Shown piece by piece: positions 1 through 9,545 of a DNA stretch of 63,654 nt. Source of the stretch: Paraburkholderia dilworthii (lineage in GTDB: Bacteria; Pseudomonadota; Gammaproteobacteria; Burkholderiales; Burkholderiaceae); contig NZ_AWZT01000011.1 of assembly GCF_000472525.1 (NCBI RefSeq), forward strand, positions 76,597-140,250. The letters are read 5' to 3'. Position numbers and translations under genes: made by a program. How positions within the stretch are numbered: position 1 is the stretch's first letter; every line of letters begins with the position of its first letter. The notes beneath the pieces were generated by a model. The model searched no databases, had not been told where the DNA came from, and saw nothing but the letters and a program-made list of their open reading frames with translations.

Positions 1-68
1 GGAAAAGTCAGCGTGCGGACAGGGCGGTGGCGCGCCGCAGCATGCCGGGCGTGAGACAGCCTGGCCGC

Positions 69-962
69 TCAGGTCTGCACGTGTTGCGCTTCGCGCTCGC
101 GCTGACCGGCAAGCGGATCGCGCCGCACCAGTAGCATGTGAACCTGGCGGGCGTCGCCGCGCAGAATTTCGAAGATCAGATCGTCGATGCGAACCTTCTC
201 GCCGCGATGCGGCACGCGGCCAAAATGATGCGTGACAAGCCCGCCGATCGTATCCACTTCTTCGTCCGAGTAGTGAGTGCCGAACGCTTCGTTGAACTGC
301 TCGATCTCGGTCAGCGCGCGCACGCGGAAGCGCCCGTCCGGGGAAGCGATGATGTTGCCGCTTTCCTCGTCGAAATCGTATTCGTCTTCAATGTCGCCGA
401 CGATCTGTTCCAGCACGTCCTCGATCGTGATCAGACCGGCCACGCCGCCGTATTCGTCGACCACCACCGCGAGGTGATTGCGATTCACGCGGAAGTCGTG
501 CAACAGCACGTTCAGACGCTTCGATTCAGGGATGAAAACGGCGGGGCGCAGCATGCCGCGCACGTCGAACTCTTCTTCGGCGTAGTAGCGCAGCAGGTCT
601 TTCGCCAGTAGCACGCCGATGACGTTGTCGCGATTGCCCTCGTAGACCGGATAGCGCGAGTGCGCTTTTTCCAGCACATACGGGATGAATTCGGCGGGAT
701 TGTCCGCGATGTTGATCGCGTCCATTTGCGCGCGCGGCACCATGATGTCGCGTGCGCTCAGTTCGGTGACCTGGAATACGCCTTCGATCATCGATAGCGA
801 GTCGGCGTCGATCAGGTTGCGCTCGTGCGCGTCCTGCAGAATTTCCAGAAGTTCGGAGCGCGAGTCGGGCTCGGGCGAGATGAAATCGGTCAGACGCTCG
901 AGTAGCGAGCGTTTTTCCTGCGGTTTGTCGGTGTGACGTCGACTGGGATACGTGTCGTTCAT
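69..962 (-). CDS. corC: CorC/HlyC-type CBS-domain protein (magnesium/cobalt efflux family)
   Basis: A 297-aa cytoplasmic protein with a tandem CBS pair (about residues 65-190, including DIMVPRAQMDAI and VVVDEYGGVAGLITIEDVLE) and a C-terminal CorC_HlyC transporter-associated domain (about 205-285). It lacks the membrane DUF21 domain of larger relatives, as does E. coli CorC/YbeX. The family is linked to Mg/Co homeostasis and, in the ybeZYX-lnt cluster, to ribosome-related physiology; the exact reaction is not established. I chose the ATG at 962 (start MNDTYPSRRH) because upstream in-frame residues look like translated spacer. It is the last gene of the minus-strand run ybeZ-ybeY-chaC-corC. In many relatives lnt follows; only 68 nt of window remain downstream and I cannot identify it there. 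Confidence 0.9.
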   Translation of the reverse strand: MNDTYPSRRHTDKPQEKRSLLERLTDFISPEPDSRSELLEILQDAHERNLIDADSLSMIEGVFQVTELSARDIMVPRAQMDAINIADNPAEFIPYVLEKAHSRYPVYEGNRDNVIGVLLAKDLLRYYAEEEFDVRGMLRPAVFIPESKRLNVLLHDFRVNRNHLAVVVDEYGGVAGLITIEDVLEQIVGDIEDEYDFDEESGNIIASPDGRFRVRALTEIEQFNEAFGTHYSDEEVDTIGGLVTHHFGRVPHRGEKVRIDDLIFEILRGDARQVHMLLVRRDPLAGQREREAQHVQT

Positions 963-1257
963 GGTAGTGCGCCCGGCAAGACTGGGCGCGCTGTTGCAGA
1001 GCATTAAGGATACACCAGGCACATGGCAGGACCGTGTCCCGCCGGGCCGGGCGATGAATGAAACCGGCTGGCAACGGTGCGCCGCAAGGCGCGGGCCGTG
1101 GGTCAATCGTAACTGATTACGCGCTGAAAAGCGTTTCGGAGAAAAAAACGGTGGCGCGACGCGTGGGCGGGCGGCGGTTTTGCTCCAGCTTTACTCCGCT
1201 TCTTACCTTGACCTGTTGCTTCGCGTGCTTGCATTTGCTTGCTGACCGGTGGAGCGC

Positions 1258-1971
1258 TTATTCGCCAGCTTGCGGCTGAAAACGCAGTTCAGCGCCAGCA
1301 GAACCGGGCTCGCTATTCGCGGCTTGGCAGCGCTCAAGCAGCGCTTCGAGCGCCCGGTCCGGCATGCCGCTTTCGCGCAGCGCGTGAACCGTGCGGCTCA
1401 CGTACTCGAGCGTCGTCCCATAGCGGCCACTCGCGCAGCCGAACACCGTTTTGACGACCTCGTCGCCGAGCTTGCCGGTGTAGCTCGGCACGTCGCGGCG
1501 CATCACGAACGCCAGTGCGTCAACGCGCCGGCCGTCGGCGAGCACGCAGGGCAACCACGCGGGCCGGTAGGAACCCATCGCCATTTCGCGGCGCCATAGT
1601 GCTTCCAGATGCGGCATCGCACCTTGCGCCGTGAGACGAAACGCAATGCCGGAGCAGGAGCCGCCGCGATCCAGCGCGAGCACGAGCCCCGGCTGTTCCG
1701 GCGTGCCCCGGTTCACGCGTGACCAGAGATACAGCCCGCGGTGATAACCATGCACCTTCGAGCGCGTCGCTTCGACGGTAGGCAGCCCTGGATTCCAGAT
1801 CAGCGAACCATAGCCGAAAAGCCACAAGTCGCTCTGCCGATTCCAGTCACGCAGCGTGCATTCGAGCGACGCGCGCAACTCATCGTCCGTCAGCAGTCGC
1901 GACTCGCCGAGCGTCGGCGGATAGTCCGGGCAGGGCGTTCGGGCGTCGGCGTCAGAGGGAATTGAGCTCAC
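1258..1971 (-). CDS. chaC: ChaC-like gamma-glutamylcyclotransferase
   Basis: A 237-aa protein with the diagnostic substrate-loop motif WLFGYGSLIWNPG (about residues 50-62) and the following VHGYHRGLYLWS of the ChaC family. Members cleave gamma-glutamyl peptides, notably glutathione, to 5-oxoproline plus the remaining dipeptide in the cytosol. The start is GTG at 1971 (GTG AGC TCA ATT), only 19 nt after the ybeY stop, so it probably sits in the ybeZ-ybeY-corC transcript. It lies between ybeY and corC, which are usually adjacent in the better-known E. coli arrangement. The family call is firm; glutathione specificity is inferred from homology. Confidence 0.85.
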   Translation of the reverse strand: MSSIPSDADARTPCPDYPPTLGESRLLTDDELRASLECTLRDWNRQSDLWLFGYGSLIWNPGLPTVEATRSKVHGYHRGLYLWSRVNRGTPEQPGLVLALDRGGSCSGIAFRLTAQGAMPHLEALWRREMAMGSYRPAWLPCVLADGRRVDALAFVMRRDVPSYTGKLGDEVVKTVFGCASGRYGTTLEYVSRTVHALRESGMPDRALEALLERCQAANSEPGSAGAELRFQPQAGE

Positions 1972-1990
1972 GGTTCGGTCCGGACGGCGG

Positions 1991-2452
1991 TTAGCGGTAA
2001 GGGTCGGGAAAACCGAGCTTGCCGAGAATCTCGGTTTCGATCGTTTCCATTTCCTCGGCTTCCTGCTCGACTTCGTGGTCGTATCCCTGCGCGTGGAGTG
2101 TGCCGTGCACGAGCAGATGCGCGTAATGCGCGAGGAGCGGCTTGCCCTGTTCGGCGGCTTCTTTCTCGACGACCGGGCAGCACAAGATCAGATCGCCCGT
2201 CACCGGATCGTCCTCCGATTCCGCGTACGCGAAGGTCAGCACATTCGTCGAATAGTCCTTGCCGCGATAGGTGCGGTTAAGCGTGCGGCCTTCTTCGGCG
2301 TCGACGAAACGCACGGTCAGCTCGCCGTCGGCAAAAAGCGCGGCCTTGATCCAGCTAGCGACGGTGGCGCGCGGCAGCAGCACCTTGTGCTCCGGCCACG
2401 CCTTGGCTGCGGGGAATTGCAGATTCAACGTTAGTTTCGGGGCGCGGCTCAT
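1991..2452 (-). CDS. ybeY: Endoribonuclease YbeY (16S rRNA 3'-end maturation and ribosome quality control)
   Basis: A single-domain metalloprotein of 153 aa from the ATG at 2452 ([10 protein letters not shown]). The zinc ligands are visible in [11 protein letters not shown] (His116, His120, His126), the UPF0054 signature. YbeY is a single-strand-specific RNase acting in rRNA processing and degradation of defective ribosomes. The frame stays open upstream to 2722, but that extension is Arg/Ala/Pro-rich, repetitive and absent from the family, and 153 aa is a normal length, so I use the internal ATG. It is downstream of ybeZ, whose product is a known YbeY partner. Confidence 0.93.
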   Translation of the reverse strand: MSRAPKLTLNLQFPAAKAWPEHKVLLPRATVASWIKAALFADGELTVRFVDAEEGRTLNRTYRGKDYSTNVLTFAYAESEDDPVTGDLILCCPVVEKEAAEQGKPLLAHYAHLLVHGTLHAQGYDHEVEQEAEEMETIETEILGKLGFPDPYR

Positions 2453-2663
2453 GCTGGCTGGGATTGGTGGGCGAAGTGAGGCGCAAGGCGATGTGCGGAG
2501 TGACGCGCAAGCCGGCGGGCGGAACACCGCGCGCAACCCCGAGCGCACTGCCACGCCACGCAGCCCGCAAAACACTGCGCGAGGGGCGGCCCGGGGTGCG
2601 GCGCGGAACGTAGCCAGCCGGGAGGCGGCGCATTCAGCGGATTGTCGCGTGCATCGAGCCGCA

Positions 2664-3743
2664 TTAACGCGAATCCGCCGGGCTGGCGGTTTTCTGCGAA
2701 TGCGCATCGTACGCTTCCACAATCCGCGCGACGAGCGGATGGCGCACTACGTCGGCGCTAGTGAAACGCGTGAGCGCAATGCCGCGCACGTCGGACAGAA
2801 CCTGCTGCGCTTCGATGAGCCCGCTCTTGTGGCCGCGCGGCAAGTCGACCTGCGTCGTGTCACCGGTCACCACGGCCTTCGAGCCGAAGCCGATCCGCGT
2901 GAGGAACATTTTCATCTGCTCGGGCGTGGTGTTCTGCGCCTCGTCGAGAATGATGAACGCGTGATTCAGCGTGCGGCCGCGCATGTATGCGAGCGGCGCG
3001 ATTTCGATCATCTGCCGCTCGAACATCTTCGCGGTTTTGTCGAAGCCGAGCAGATCGTAGAGCGCGTCGTAGAGCGGACGCAGATACGGATCGACCTTCT
3101 GCGCGAGGTCGCCCGGCAGGAAGCCGAGACGCTCGCCGGCTTCGACGGCCGGCCGCGTCAGCACGATGCGCTTGACCTGATCGCGCTCCAGCGCGTCCAC
3201 CGCGCAGGCGACCGCGAGATAGGTCTTGCCCGTGCCGGCTGGACCCACGCCGAACGTAACGTCGTGCGAGACGATCTGCTTCAGATACTCCCGCTGCGCC
3301 GGCGTGCGGCCGCGCAGATCGGCGCGCCGCGTGTACAGCTTCGGGCCGAGCTCTTCGAGGTCGTCTTCGCCGCTGTCGGCGGGCTGGTCGAACGGATGGT
3401 CGGGGTTGCCGGGAAAACCCGGCTCGCCGGCTTCGTCGTCGTTGCCATTGCCGTTGCCGTTAGTGCGATGCCGCGCCGGGTGGCGCACTTCGACGAGCGC
3501 GAGCTGAATGTCGTCCACCGACAGCGGATCGCGCGCATTGTTGTAGAAGTTTTCGAGCGCGGTAAGCGCAAGCTTCGCGCCGCGCCCGCGAATCGTGATG
3601 CGGTGTCCGCGGCGTTGCAGCGTCACGTCGAGCGCCTGCTCGATTTGCCGCAGGTTTTCGTCGAGCGGTCCGCAGAGATTGGCGAGCCGCGCGTTGTCGT
3701 CGCGCGGAGCGGTAAATTCCAGGTGCGGCTGAGTGGTTTTCAA
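2664..3743 (-). CDS. ybeZ: PhoH-family ATPase (YbeZ)
   Basis: A 359-aa PhoH-like ATPase. The Walker A motif is GPAGTGKT (residues 167-174), and a Walker B-like [10 protein letters not shown] follows in the PhoH core. An N-terminal KH-like region precedes a low-complexity insert (NGNGNGND, about residues 95-130). The start is unusual: the frame is closed by a TGA 27 nt upstream and the only initiator giving the full domain is TTG at 3743 (TTG AAA ACC ACT). YbeZ partners the RNase YbeY, encoded 211 nt downstream on the same strand, and is likely an RNA-associated ATPase or helicase. miaB lies upstream, matching the miaB-ybeZ-ybeY order of other proteobacteria. Confidence 0.93.
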   Translation of the reverse strand: MKTTQPHLEFTAPRDDNARLANLCGPLDENLRQIEQALDVTLQRRGHRITIRGRGAKLALTALENFYNNARDPLSVDDIQLALVEVRHPARHRTNGNGNGNDDEAGEPGFPGNPDHPFDQPADSGEDDLEELGPKLYTRRADLRGRTPAQREYLKQIVSHDVTFGVGPAGTGKTYLAVACAVDALERDQVKRIVLTRPAVEAGERLGFLPGDLAQKVDPYLRPLYDALYDLLGFDKTAKMFERQMIEIAPLAYMRGRTLNHAFIILDEAQNTTPEQMKMFLTRIGFGSKAVVTGDTTQVDLPRGHKSGLIEAQQVLSDVRGIALTRFTSADVVRHPLVARIVEAYDAHSQKTASPADSR

Positions 3744-3859
3744 GGCGGTGAGTCGATCCTGTCGGTTTCAGTACGCGGGTGGCGTCGGGTGGCGTCAGAC
3801 GGTGCATCGGGCGCTGCATCGCGCGGCGGGGCCGCGCCGTTGGTTCAGTCGTCAGTCGG

Positions 3860-5245
3860 TCAATGCGTGATGGCGCCCGCACCGCCCTCTGCATTGTCGT
3901 GCACCAGCACGAGTTCCCCACGCAGCGAATGTGGGTACGCTTTGACAATTTTCACGTCGACCATCTGACCGGTCAGCCGCGCATGCGAAGCCACCGGCGC
4001 CGGGAAGTTCACCACGCGGTTGTTCTCCGTGCGGCCCGCGAGTTCGTTCGGGTCTTTTCGCGCCGGGCGTTCGACCAGAATGCGCTCCACCTTGCCGACC
4101 ATCGAATCGCTGATCCGCTGCACGTTCTCTTCGATAGTAGCTTGCAGGTGTTGCAGGCGCTTCAGCTTCACTTCGCGCGGCGTGTCGTCATGCAGGTTCG
4201 CAGCCGGCGTGCCAGGACGCGGGCTGTAGATAAACGAGAAGCTGGTGTCGTACTTCATCTCGTGCACGAGCGCCATCATCTTGTCGAAATCTTCTTCCGT
4301 CTCGCCGGGAAAGCCGACGATCATGTCGGTGGAAAGTGACAGATCCGGGCGAATGGTGCGCAGCTTGCGGATCACGGACTTGTATTCGAGCACGGTGTAG
4401 CCGCGCTTCATCGCCATCAGAATGCGGTCGGAACCGTGCTGCACGGGCAGATGCAAGTGGCTCACGAGCTTCGGCACCTTCGCGTACGTGTCGATCAGGC
4501 GCTGCGTGAATTCCTTCGGATGCGATGTGGTGTAGCGAATCCGTTCGATGCCCGGAATATCGGCGACGTATTCGATCAGCGTTGCGAAATCTGCGATCTC
4601 CGACGAACCGAGCGTGAGCGCGCCGCGATAGGCGTTCACGTTCTGGCCGAGCAGCGTGACTTCGCGCACGCCCTGGTCGGCGAGGCCGGCGATTTCGGTC
4701 AGCACGTCGTCGAGCGGACGCGACACTTCTTCGCCGCGCGTGTACGGCACCACGCAATAGCTGCAGTACTTGCTGCACCCTTCCATGATCGACACGAAAG
4801 CGCTCGGACCGTCGACGCGAGCCGGCGGCAAATGGTCGAACTTTTCGATTTCCGGGAACGAGATATCGACTTGCGCGCGGCCGCTTTCGCGGCGCTTGTC
4901 GATCATTTGCGGCAGACGGTGCAGCGTTTGCGGCCCGAACACCAGATCGACGTACGGCGCGCGCGCGACGATCGCCGCGCCTTCCTGGCTCGCCACGCAG
5001 CCACCGACGCCGATGATCAGATCCGGATTCGCCTCTTTCAGCTCGCGTACGCGGCCGAGGTCGGAGAAGACTTTCTCCTGGGCTTTCTCGCGCACCGAGC
5101 AGGTGTTGAACAGAATGACGTCCGCGTCTTCGGGCGTGTCCGTCTTGATGAGCCCTTCAGCCGCACCGAGTACGTCGACCATTTTGTCGGAGTCGTACTC
5201 GTTCATCTGGCAGCCAAAGGTCTTTACGTAAACTTTCTTGGTCAT
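3860..5245 (-). CDS. miaB: tRNA-2-methylthio-N6-isopentenyladenosine37 synthase MiaB
   Basis: A 461-aa radical-SAM methylthiotransferase that adds the 2-methylthio group to i6A37 of tRNAs reading UNN codons. The N-terminal MTTase domain has the auxiliary-cluster cysteines Cys12, Cys49 and Cys83. The radical-SAM cluster motif is CSKYCSYC (Cys157, Cys161, Cys164), and a C-terminal TRAM RNA-binding domain follows (about 380-445). The start is ATG at 5245 ([15 protein letters not shown]), identical in layout to characterised MiaB. It is probably the first gene of the miaB-ybeZ-ybeY-chaC-corC run; 116 nt separate it from ybeZ. Confidence 0.97.
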   Translation of the reverse strand: MTKKVYVKTFGCQMNEYDSDKMVDVLGAAEGLIKTDTPEDADVILFNTCSVREKAQEKVFSDLGRVRELKEANPDLIIGVGGCVASQEGAAIVARAPYVDLVFGPQTLHRLPQMIDKRRESGRAQVDISFPEIEKFDHLPPARVDGPSAFVSIMEGCSKYCSYCVVPYTRGEEVSRPLDDVLTEIAGLADQGVREVTLLGQNVNAYRGALTLGSSEIADFATLIEYVADIPGIERIRYTTSHPKEFTQRLIDTYAKVPKLVSHLHLPVQHGSDRILMAMKRGYTVLEYKSVIRKLRTIRPDLSLSTDMIVGFPGETEEDFDKMMALVHEMKYDTSFSFIYSPRPGTPAANLHDDTPREVKLKRLQHLQATIEENVQRISDSMVGKVERILVERPARKDPNELAGRTENNRVVNFPAPVASHARLTGQMVDVKIVKAYPHSLRGELVLVHDNAEGGAGAITH

Positions 5246-5499
5246 CGAGTTTCGCCGGTCGCAGTGGTTAATCTGGGGGCGTCGTATTAGGGGTCAAGGA
5301 GATGTGAAAACGTGCGATAAGCCCGCGGAAAAGGCGCTTTTGGCGGAGCGCGCGGCCCGAATGGCCGCTTGCCGCGCACGTTTGCAGCTAGCGCAATATT
5401 ATAGCCCTTCGTCCCATGCGGCTTCCGAGCCTCGCTTTCCGGCATGCTTGTCGATGTGCTTTCCGGCGCGCTTTTCGAGTCTGCTTGTTAACACGCTTC

Positions 5500-6498
5500 C
5501 TAGTCCGCTTTCACGCCCGCTTCGGCGCGCGACGGATGCGGCGGCTCAAGCTGCTGCGGGTGTGAATCCGGCGGCAATCCCAGCAAGCTTTCCAACTCAT
5601 CCGACACCCGCGCGAAGCGCTCGCTCAAGAAGTCCAGCAGCACGCGCACGCGCGGCGCCATAAAACGATTGCGGTGGTAAAGCGCATGCAACGGCGCATC
5701 GGGATAGCGCCATTCCGGCAACAGGATTTTCAGGCCGTCGGCGCGCAAATCCGCTTCGACGTCCCACATCGACTTGATCACGATGCCATAGCCGCGCAGC
5801 GCCCATTCGCGGGCGACGGCACCGTCGTTGGTCTCGCGCGCCGTTTCAAGGGAGACGGTGTACTGCTGCACCTCGTCGCCGCGTGTGAAGCGCCATTCGT
5901 TGACCGGGCCCGAGCCGGTGTTGAGCACGATGCAATCGAAGTTCGCCAGATCGCGCGGGTCTTTCGGCTCCCCTTTGCGTGCGATGTATTCCGGCGACGC
6001 GCATAGCACGCGCCGGTTCGGCGCCAGTTTGCGCGCGACGAGCGAACTGTCCTGCGGCACGCCGAAGCGGATCGCGAGGTCGATGTCCTCCTGCACGAGG
6101 TTTGACAGCGAGTCCGATAGCGTCAGCGCGAACGTGACCTCGGGGTAAAGCGCGTTGAATTCGTCGAGCCAGTGCATCAGCAGATTGCGGCCGAAGTCCG
6201 ACGTCGCCGACACCCGCACCTTGCCGCGCACCACGCCTTGGCCGGCTTGCAGCGCGGCTTTGGCGTCGTCGAGCGACTGCAGCGCCTGGCGGCAGCAGTT
6301 CAGATACAGGCGCCCCTCGTCGGTGAGCCGCAACTGGCGAGTCGTGCGCTCGAACAGCCGTGCTTTCAGGCCCGCTTCGAGTTTCGCGAGGCGCGCGCTC
6401 GCTGCGGCCGGCGTGAGCCCCATTTTGCGGCCCGCGGCGGAAAGGCTGCCGTGCTGCGCCGCTTCCACGAAGAGACGAATGTCGCCGAGGTTATCCAT
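5500..6498 (-). CDS. LysR-family transcriptional regulator
   Basis: A 332-aa LysR regulator: N-terminal winged HTH (about residues 1-60, with GSLSAAGRKMGLTPAAASAR) and a C-terminal substrate-binding domain (about 90-295). I use the ATG at 6498 (MDNLGDIRLF); a TTG four codons upstream is the alternative. It is transcribed away from a glyoxalase-fold gene and an MFS exporter, and the 120-nt divergent spacer carries two inverted repeats, the usual arrangement for a LysR regulator acting on the divergent genes. The effector is unknown. The protein ends in a Pro/His-rich tail beyond the domain. Confidence 0.88.
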   Translation of the reverse strand: MDNLGDIRLFVEAAQHGSLSAAGRKMGLTPAAASARLAKLEAGLKARLFERTTRQLRLTDEGRLYLNCCRQALQSLDDAKAALQAGQGVVRGKVRVSATSDFGRNLLMHWLDEFNALYPEVTFALTLSDSLSNLVQEDIDLAIRFGVPQDSSLVARKLAPNRRVLCASPEYIARKGEPKDPRDLANFDCIVLNTGSGPVNEWRFTRGDEVQQYTVSLETARETNDGAVAREWALRGYGIVIKSMWDVEADLRADGLKILLPEWRYPDAPLHALYHRNRFMAPRVRVLLDFLSERFARVSDELESLLGLPPDSHPQQLEPPHPSRAEAGVKAD

Positions 6499-6505
6499 AG
6501 CTAGC

Positions 6506-6556
6506 TTCAAATGGCATTTGAAAATGCTTCAAATGCTACGCCAATTATCAAATTGG
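6506..6556. promoter_or_regulatory. Candidate LysR operator region (two inverted repeats)
   Basis: Two perfect inverted repeats lie between the divergent LysR gene and the glyoxalase gene: TTCAAAT-GGC-ATTTGAA at 6506-6522, which fits the LysR-type T-N11-A pattern, and CCAATT-ATCA-AATTGG at 6541-6556. A partial copy of the first half (GCTTCAAATGC) sits between them. Assignment to this LysR protein is inferred from position. Confidence 0.5.
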
Positions 6557-6618
6557 CGCTCCGCCGCCACAATGCATTTCCCTTGGAACCGATGCGGCGC
6601 AGTCAGCCGGCTGAAACC

Positions 6619-7017
6619 ATGCAACTCGATCACGCGACTATCGTCACCGCCGATCTCGAAACCGCGCGGCGTTTCTTCGTCGATGTGGCCGGCTTGACGC
6701 AAGGCGCGCGGCCGCCGTTTTCCGTCGACGGTTACTGGCTATATGCGCACGGGCGCCCGGTCGTCCATCTCGTCGAGGCCACCGCGCCCGGGCCATCGCA
6801 AAAAGCCGCGCCACGAATCGATCACATTGCGTTCCGTCTGGAAAGCGCCGCCGAGTGGCAGGCGCTGCTCGCGCGCCTGCACACGACCGGCGTCGACTAT
6901 CAGACCGCGCAAGTACCGCCGATGGGCCCGCAACAAGCCGCCATGCAGGTTTTCGTGGCGCTGGCGCCGGGTGTCGTCGTCGAGTTCGTGACGGCGCTGC
7001 ATCACGCTCAACCGTAA
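6619..7017 (+). CDS. Glyoxalase/bleomycin-resistance fold (VOC family) protein
   Basis: A 132-aa single vicinal-oxygen-chelate protein. The N-terminal LDHATIVTADLETARRFF and RIDHIAFR contain the two metal-ligand histidine positions of VOC modules, and FVALAPGVVVEF ends the second beta-alpha-beta unit. The substrate is unknown; related small VOC proteins include lyases, dioxygenases and resistance proteins. I use the ATG at 6619 (MQLDHATIV), where domain homology begins; an ATG at 6592 is possible. It lies 16 nt upstream of the MFS gene, so the two are probably co-transcribed under the divergent LysR regulator. Confidence 0.8.
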   Translation: MQLDHATIVTADLETARRFFVDVAGLTQGARPPFSVDGYWLYAHGRPVVHLVEATAPGPSQKAAPRIDHIAFRLESAAEWQALLARLHTTGVDYQTAQVPPMGPQQAAMQVFVALAPGVVVEFVTALHHAQP

Positions 7018-7033
7018 AATCTGGAGAAGAACA

Positions 7034-8221
7034 ATGCCGATTCCACTACTGGCGCTCGCGATCAGCGCCTTCGCTATCGGGACGACGGAGTTCGTCATCA
7101 TGGGCTTGCTGCCCGAGGTCGCGCGCGATCTCGCGGTGTCGATTCCATCGGCGGGATTGCTGGTGAGCGGCTACGCGCTCGGCGTCGCGGTCGGCGCGCC
7201 GCTTCTCGCAGTCGTCACGAGCAGGATGCCGCGCAAGCTCGCGCTGCAGTTGCTGATGGGCGTGTTCATCGTCGGCAATACATTGTGTGCGATTGCGGCG
7301 AACTACTCGGTGCTGATGATCGCGCGCGTGGTGACGTCGTTCGCGCACGGCTCGTTCTTCGGCATCGGCGCGGTGGTGGCCGCGTCGCTGGTGCCGCTCG
7401 AGAAGCGCGCCAGCGCGATTGCGCTGATGTTCACCGGACTCACGCTCGCGAACGTGCTCGGCGTGCCGTTCGGCACGTTCGTGGGTCAGGAGTTCGGCTG
7501 GCGCGCGGCCTTCTGGATTGTCAGCGCGTTCGGCGTACTGTCGCTCGCGGGCGTCACGGCACTCGTGCCCAATCGCCACGATTCCGGTCCCGCCGGTCTC
7601 GGCCATGAAGTGCGCGTGCTGAAGGACCCGCAAGTCTGGACCGCGCTTGCGATGACGGTGCTCGGCTTCGGCGGCGTGTTCGTCGTCTTCACGTATATCG
7701 CGCCGATTCTGGAGCAGGTGAGCGGCTTCTCGCCGCGCGCCGTCACGCTGATCCTCGTGCTGTTCGGTGTGGGGCTCACGATCGGCAACACGGTCGGCGG
7801 CAAGCTCGCGGACCGCGCGCTGATGCCTTCGTTGATGGCCATTCTCGCGGCGCTCGCAGTGGTAATGGCGATCTTTGCGCGCACGAGTCATTCGCAGGCG
7901 GCCGCGGCGATCACGGTGTTCGTGTGGGGCATCGCTGCCTTCGCGACGGTGCCGCCGTTGCAGATGCGCGTGGTCGAGAAAGCGGCCAAGGCGCCGAATC
8001 TCGCGTCAACGCTGAACATCGGCGCCTTCAATGTGGGCAATGCAGGCGGCGCGTGGCTCGGTGGCCTCGTAATCGATCACGGCCATTCGCTCGATACATT
8101 GCCGTGGGTCGCGGCGGCAGTGAGCGTGGTCGCATTGCTGCTGACGTGGTTCGCGTCGCGCGTGGATGCGCGCGCGTCAGGGACGGCCCAGCGCGGCGTG
8201 CAAGTGCGCGAGCGGGCCTGA
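7034..8221 (+). CDS. MFS transporter, DHA1 (AraJ/PbuE-like) family
   Basis: A 395-aa inner-membrane protein with about 12 hydrophobic segments. The N-terminus FAIGTTEFVIMGLLPEVARD is characteristic of the AraJ/YdhP/PbuE-type exporter subgroup, and the TM2-TM3 loop has the MFS basic motif region (SRMPRKLALQ). A strong GGAGAAG site precedes ATG 7034. It is likely a proton-driven efflux carrier for a small molecule; the substrate cannot be read from sequence. It is probably co-transcribed with the upstream VOC gene. Confidence 0.85.
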   Translation: MPIPLLALAISAFAIGTTEFVIMGLLPEVARDLAVSIPSAGLLVSGYALGVAVGAPLLAVVTSRMPRKLALQLLMGVFIVGNTLCAIAANYSVLMIARVVTSFAHGSFFGIGAVVAASLVPLEKRASAIALMFTGLTLANVLGVPFGTFVGQEFGWRAAFWIVSAFGVLSLAGVTALVPNRHDSGPAGLGHEVRVLKDPQVWTALAMTVLGFGGVFVVFTYIAPILEQVSGFSPRAVTLILVLFGVGLTIGNTVGGKLADRALMPSLMAILAALAVVMAIFARTSHSQAAAAITVFVWGIAAFATVPPLQMRVVEKAAKAPNLASTLNIGAFNVGNAGGAWLGGLVIDHGHSLDTLPWVAAAVSVVALLLTWFASRVDARASGTAQRGVQVRERA

Positions 8222-8513
8222 CTGTTTGGGAGCGGCGTGGATATCGAAAGCGTGCGCATGCGTGAAGCAGTGCGAGGACTTGCCTGCAAGTGCATATCAA
8301 CGAATGCAAGCCCGATCGCATGACATTGCTCGCACCTGTCCGCAAAATAATGGGCCCGCAGCATATGAAAAATCCGCACAAGCTTTGCGAGGAACGCCCT
8401 CCGCAATACTGATAACAGTGTGAAGATAACTTCGTTGGGCGCGGCCGGCCGCGATGCTATCTTGCTTCCACTAACCGCTTGCCCGCCGTCCGGCGGCGCT
8501 TCTGGAGGCAATC

Positions 8514-9203
8514 ATGCATTCCCCGCTTGCTCTGGTTCGCGATCCCACGGCCGATACCGATGCGCCGCCGCGTGCCGCCGAACCCTTCGATGCACTGGAG
8601 CGTCTCGTCGGCGTGAATCTCGCCCGTTTGCGCGCGGAGCGGCAGTTGTCGCTCGATGCTCTCGCGCGCGCCTCAGGTGTGTCGCGCGCAATGCTTGCGC
8701 AGATCGAGTCGGCGCGCAGCGTGCCGTCCATCAAGGTGCTCTGCAAGGTGGCGGCCGCGTTGAAAGTGTCGGTCGCGGCGTTTCTGCGACGTCACGCGAC
8801 CAACGGTTTCGAGCACTTGCCGGCAGAGCGCTCGTCGCGCGTCGTCAGTTCCAACGGGCGCTATTCGGCTCGTCCGCTCTATCCGGACAACGAACCGACC
8901 GCCGCGGAATTTCACGAGTTGCGCATTGCGCCGTTGCACACCGAAGCCGGCACGCGCCGTGCGCCCGGCACGACGGTCAACCTCGTGGTCAGCGAGGGCA
9001 CGCTCGAGGTGAGCGTGCACGACCAACGCCAGTTGCTGGCAACGGGCGACGCAATCGTGTTCGATGCCGATCAGCCGCATAGCCTGCGCAATCCCGGCGA
9101 CACCGAAGCGCGAGCGTTTCGCGTAACGTTAAAGGCCGAGACACCGCCGCGCTGGGACGTGCCCGCGCCGCACGACACGGCGCGCGAACCCGCGCCCGTT
9201 TGA
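8514..9203 (+). CDS. XRE-family regulator with C-terminal cupin domain
   Basis: A 229-aa protein with an N-terminal Cro/C1-type HTH (about residues 28-85; SLDALARASGVSRAMLAQIE) and a C-terminal cupin domain (about 125-215; FDADQPHSLRNPG). This HTH-cupin architecture is common for regulators of amine, amino-acid or sugar catabolism that bind the effector in the cupin barrel. GGAGG precedes ATG 8514 at good spacing. The preceding 292 nt (8222-8513) show no other gene. The target is unknown; neither neighbour is an obvious partner. Confidence 0.85.
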   Translation: MHSPLALVRDPTADTDAPPRAAEPFDALERLVGVNLARLRAERQLSLDALARASGVSRAMLAQIESARSVPSIKVLCKVAAALKVSVAAFLRRHATNGFEHLPAERSSRVVSSNGRYSARPLYPDNEPTAAEFHELRIAPLHTEAGTRRAPGTTVNLVVSEGTLEVSVHDQRQLLATGDAIVFDADQPHSLRNPGDTEARAFRVTLKAETPPRWDVPAPHDTAREPAPV

Positions 9204-9370
9204 TGGAGTGCGCCGGAGCGGAGCGGGCTCGCTTGTCAGCGTCTTGAAGCCGAAGGCGATGGTCAGCATGTCGCTCGGCCGCGAACCCCGCCCGGCAGTA
9301 GGGGTTGCGCTGCACTTCGCGCGCGGCTGTTGTATGCTTGGCCCGCCGGTTCTTCCGGCAATCAGTGCGT

Positions 9371-9545
9371 CTTCAGGGCGGGGTGAAATTCCCCACCGGC
9401 GGTATGCCGGCAGCGCGAAAGCGCTAGCCGGCGAGCCCGCGAGCGCCCGCAGTCGTGCGGCTTTCAGCGAACCGAAAGCCGCCGCGGGGTCAGCAGATCT
9501 GGTGAGAAGCCAGAGCCGACGGTCATAGTCCGGATGGAAGAAGAT
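9371..9545 (+). promoter_or_regulatory. FMN riboswitch (RFN element)
   Basis: The conserved RFN blocks appear in order: CTTCAGGGCGGGGTGAAATT followed by CCCCACCGGCGGTA, then GGTCAGCAGATCTGGTGAGA, and AGAGCCGACGGTCATAGTCC with the closing CGGATGGAAGAAGATG. It lies 145 nt upstream of ribB on the same strand. Known role: FMN binding lowers expression of the downstream riboflavin gene. The variable P3-region arm is GC-rich and long, as in Burkholderiales. The expression platform (9546-9689) has a GC-rich hairpin but I cannot decide between transcriptional and translational control. Confidence 0.95.

Noticed and set aside
1..68. Possible lnt gene downstream of corC
   Set aside because: lnt is expected here from synteny, but 68 nt show no convincing start or protein signature.
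2453..2722. N-terminal extension of YbeY
   Set aside because: Frame is open but repetitive and Arg/Pro-rich, overlaps the end of ybeZ, and YbeY is complete from ATG 2452.
2271..3968. 565-codon plus-strand open frame across ybeY, ybeZ and the miaB end
   Set aside because: Spans three convincing minus-strand genes and has the Arg/Ala/Asp-rich look of a shadow frame.
8222..8513. Possible gene between the MFS exporter and XRE-cupin regulator
   Set aside because: Only short frames with no RBS or family resemblance; treated as promoter-bearing spacer.
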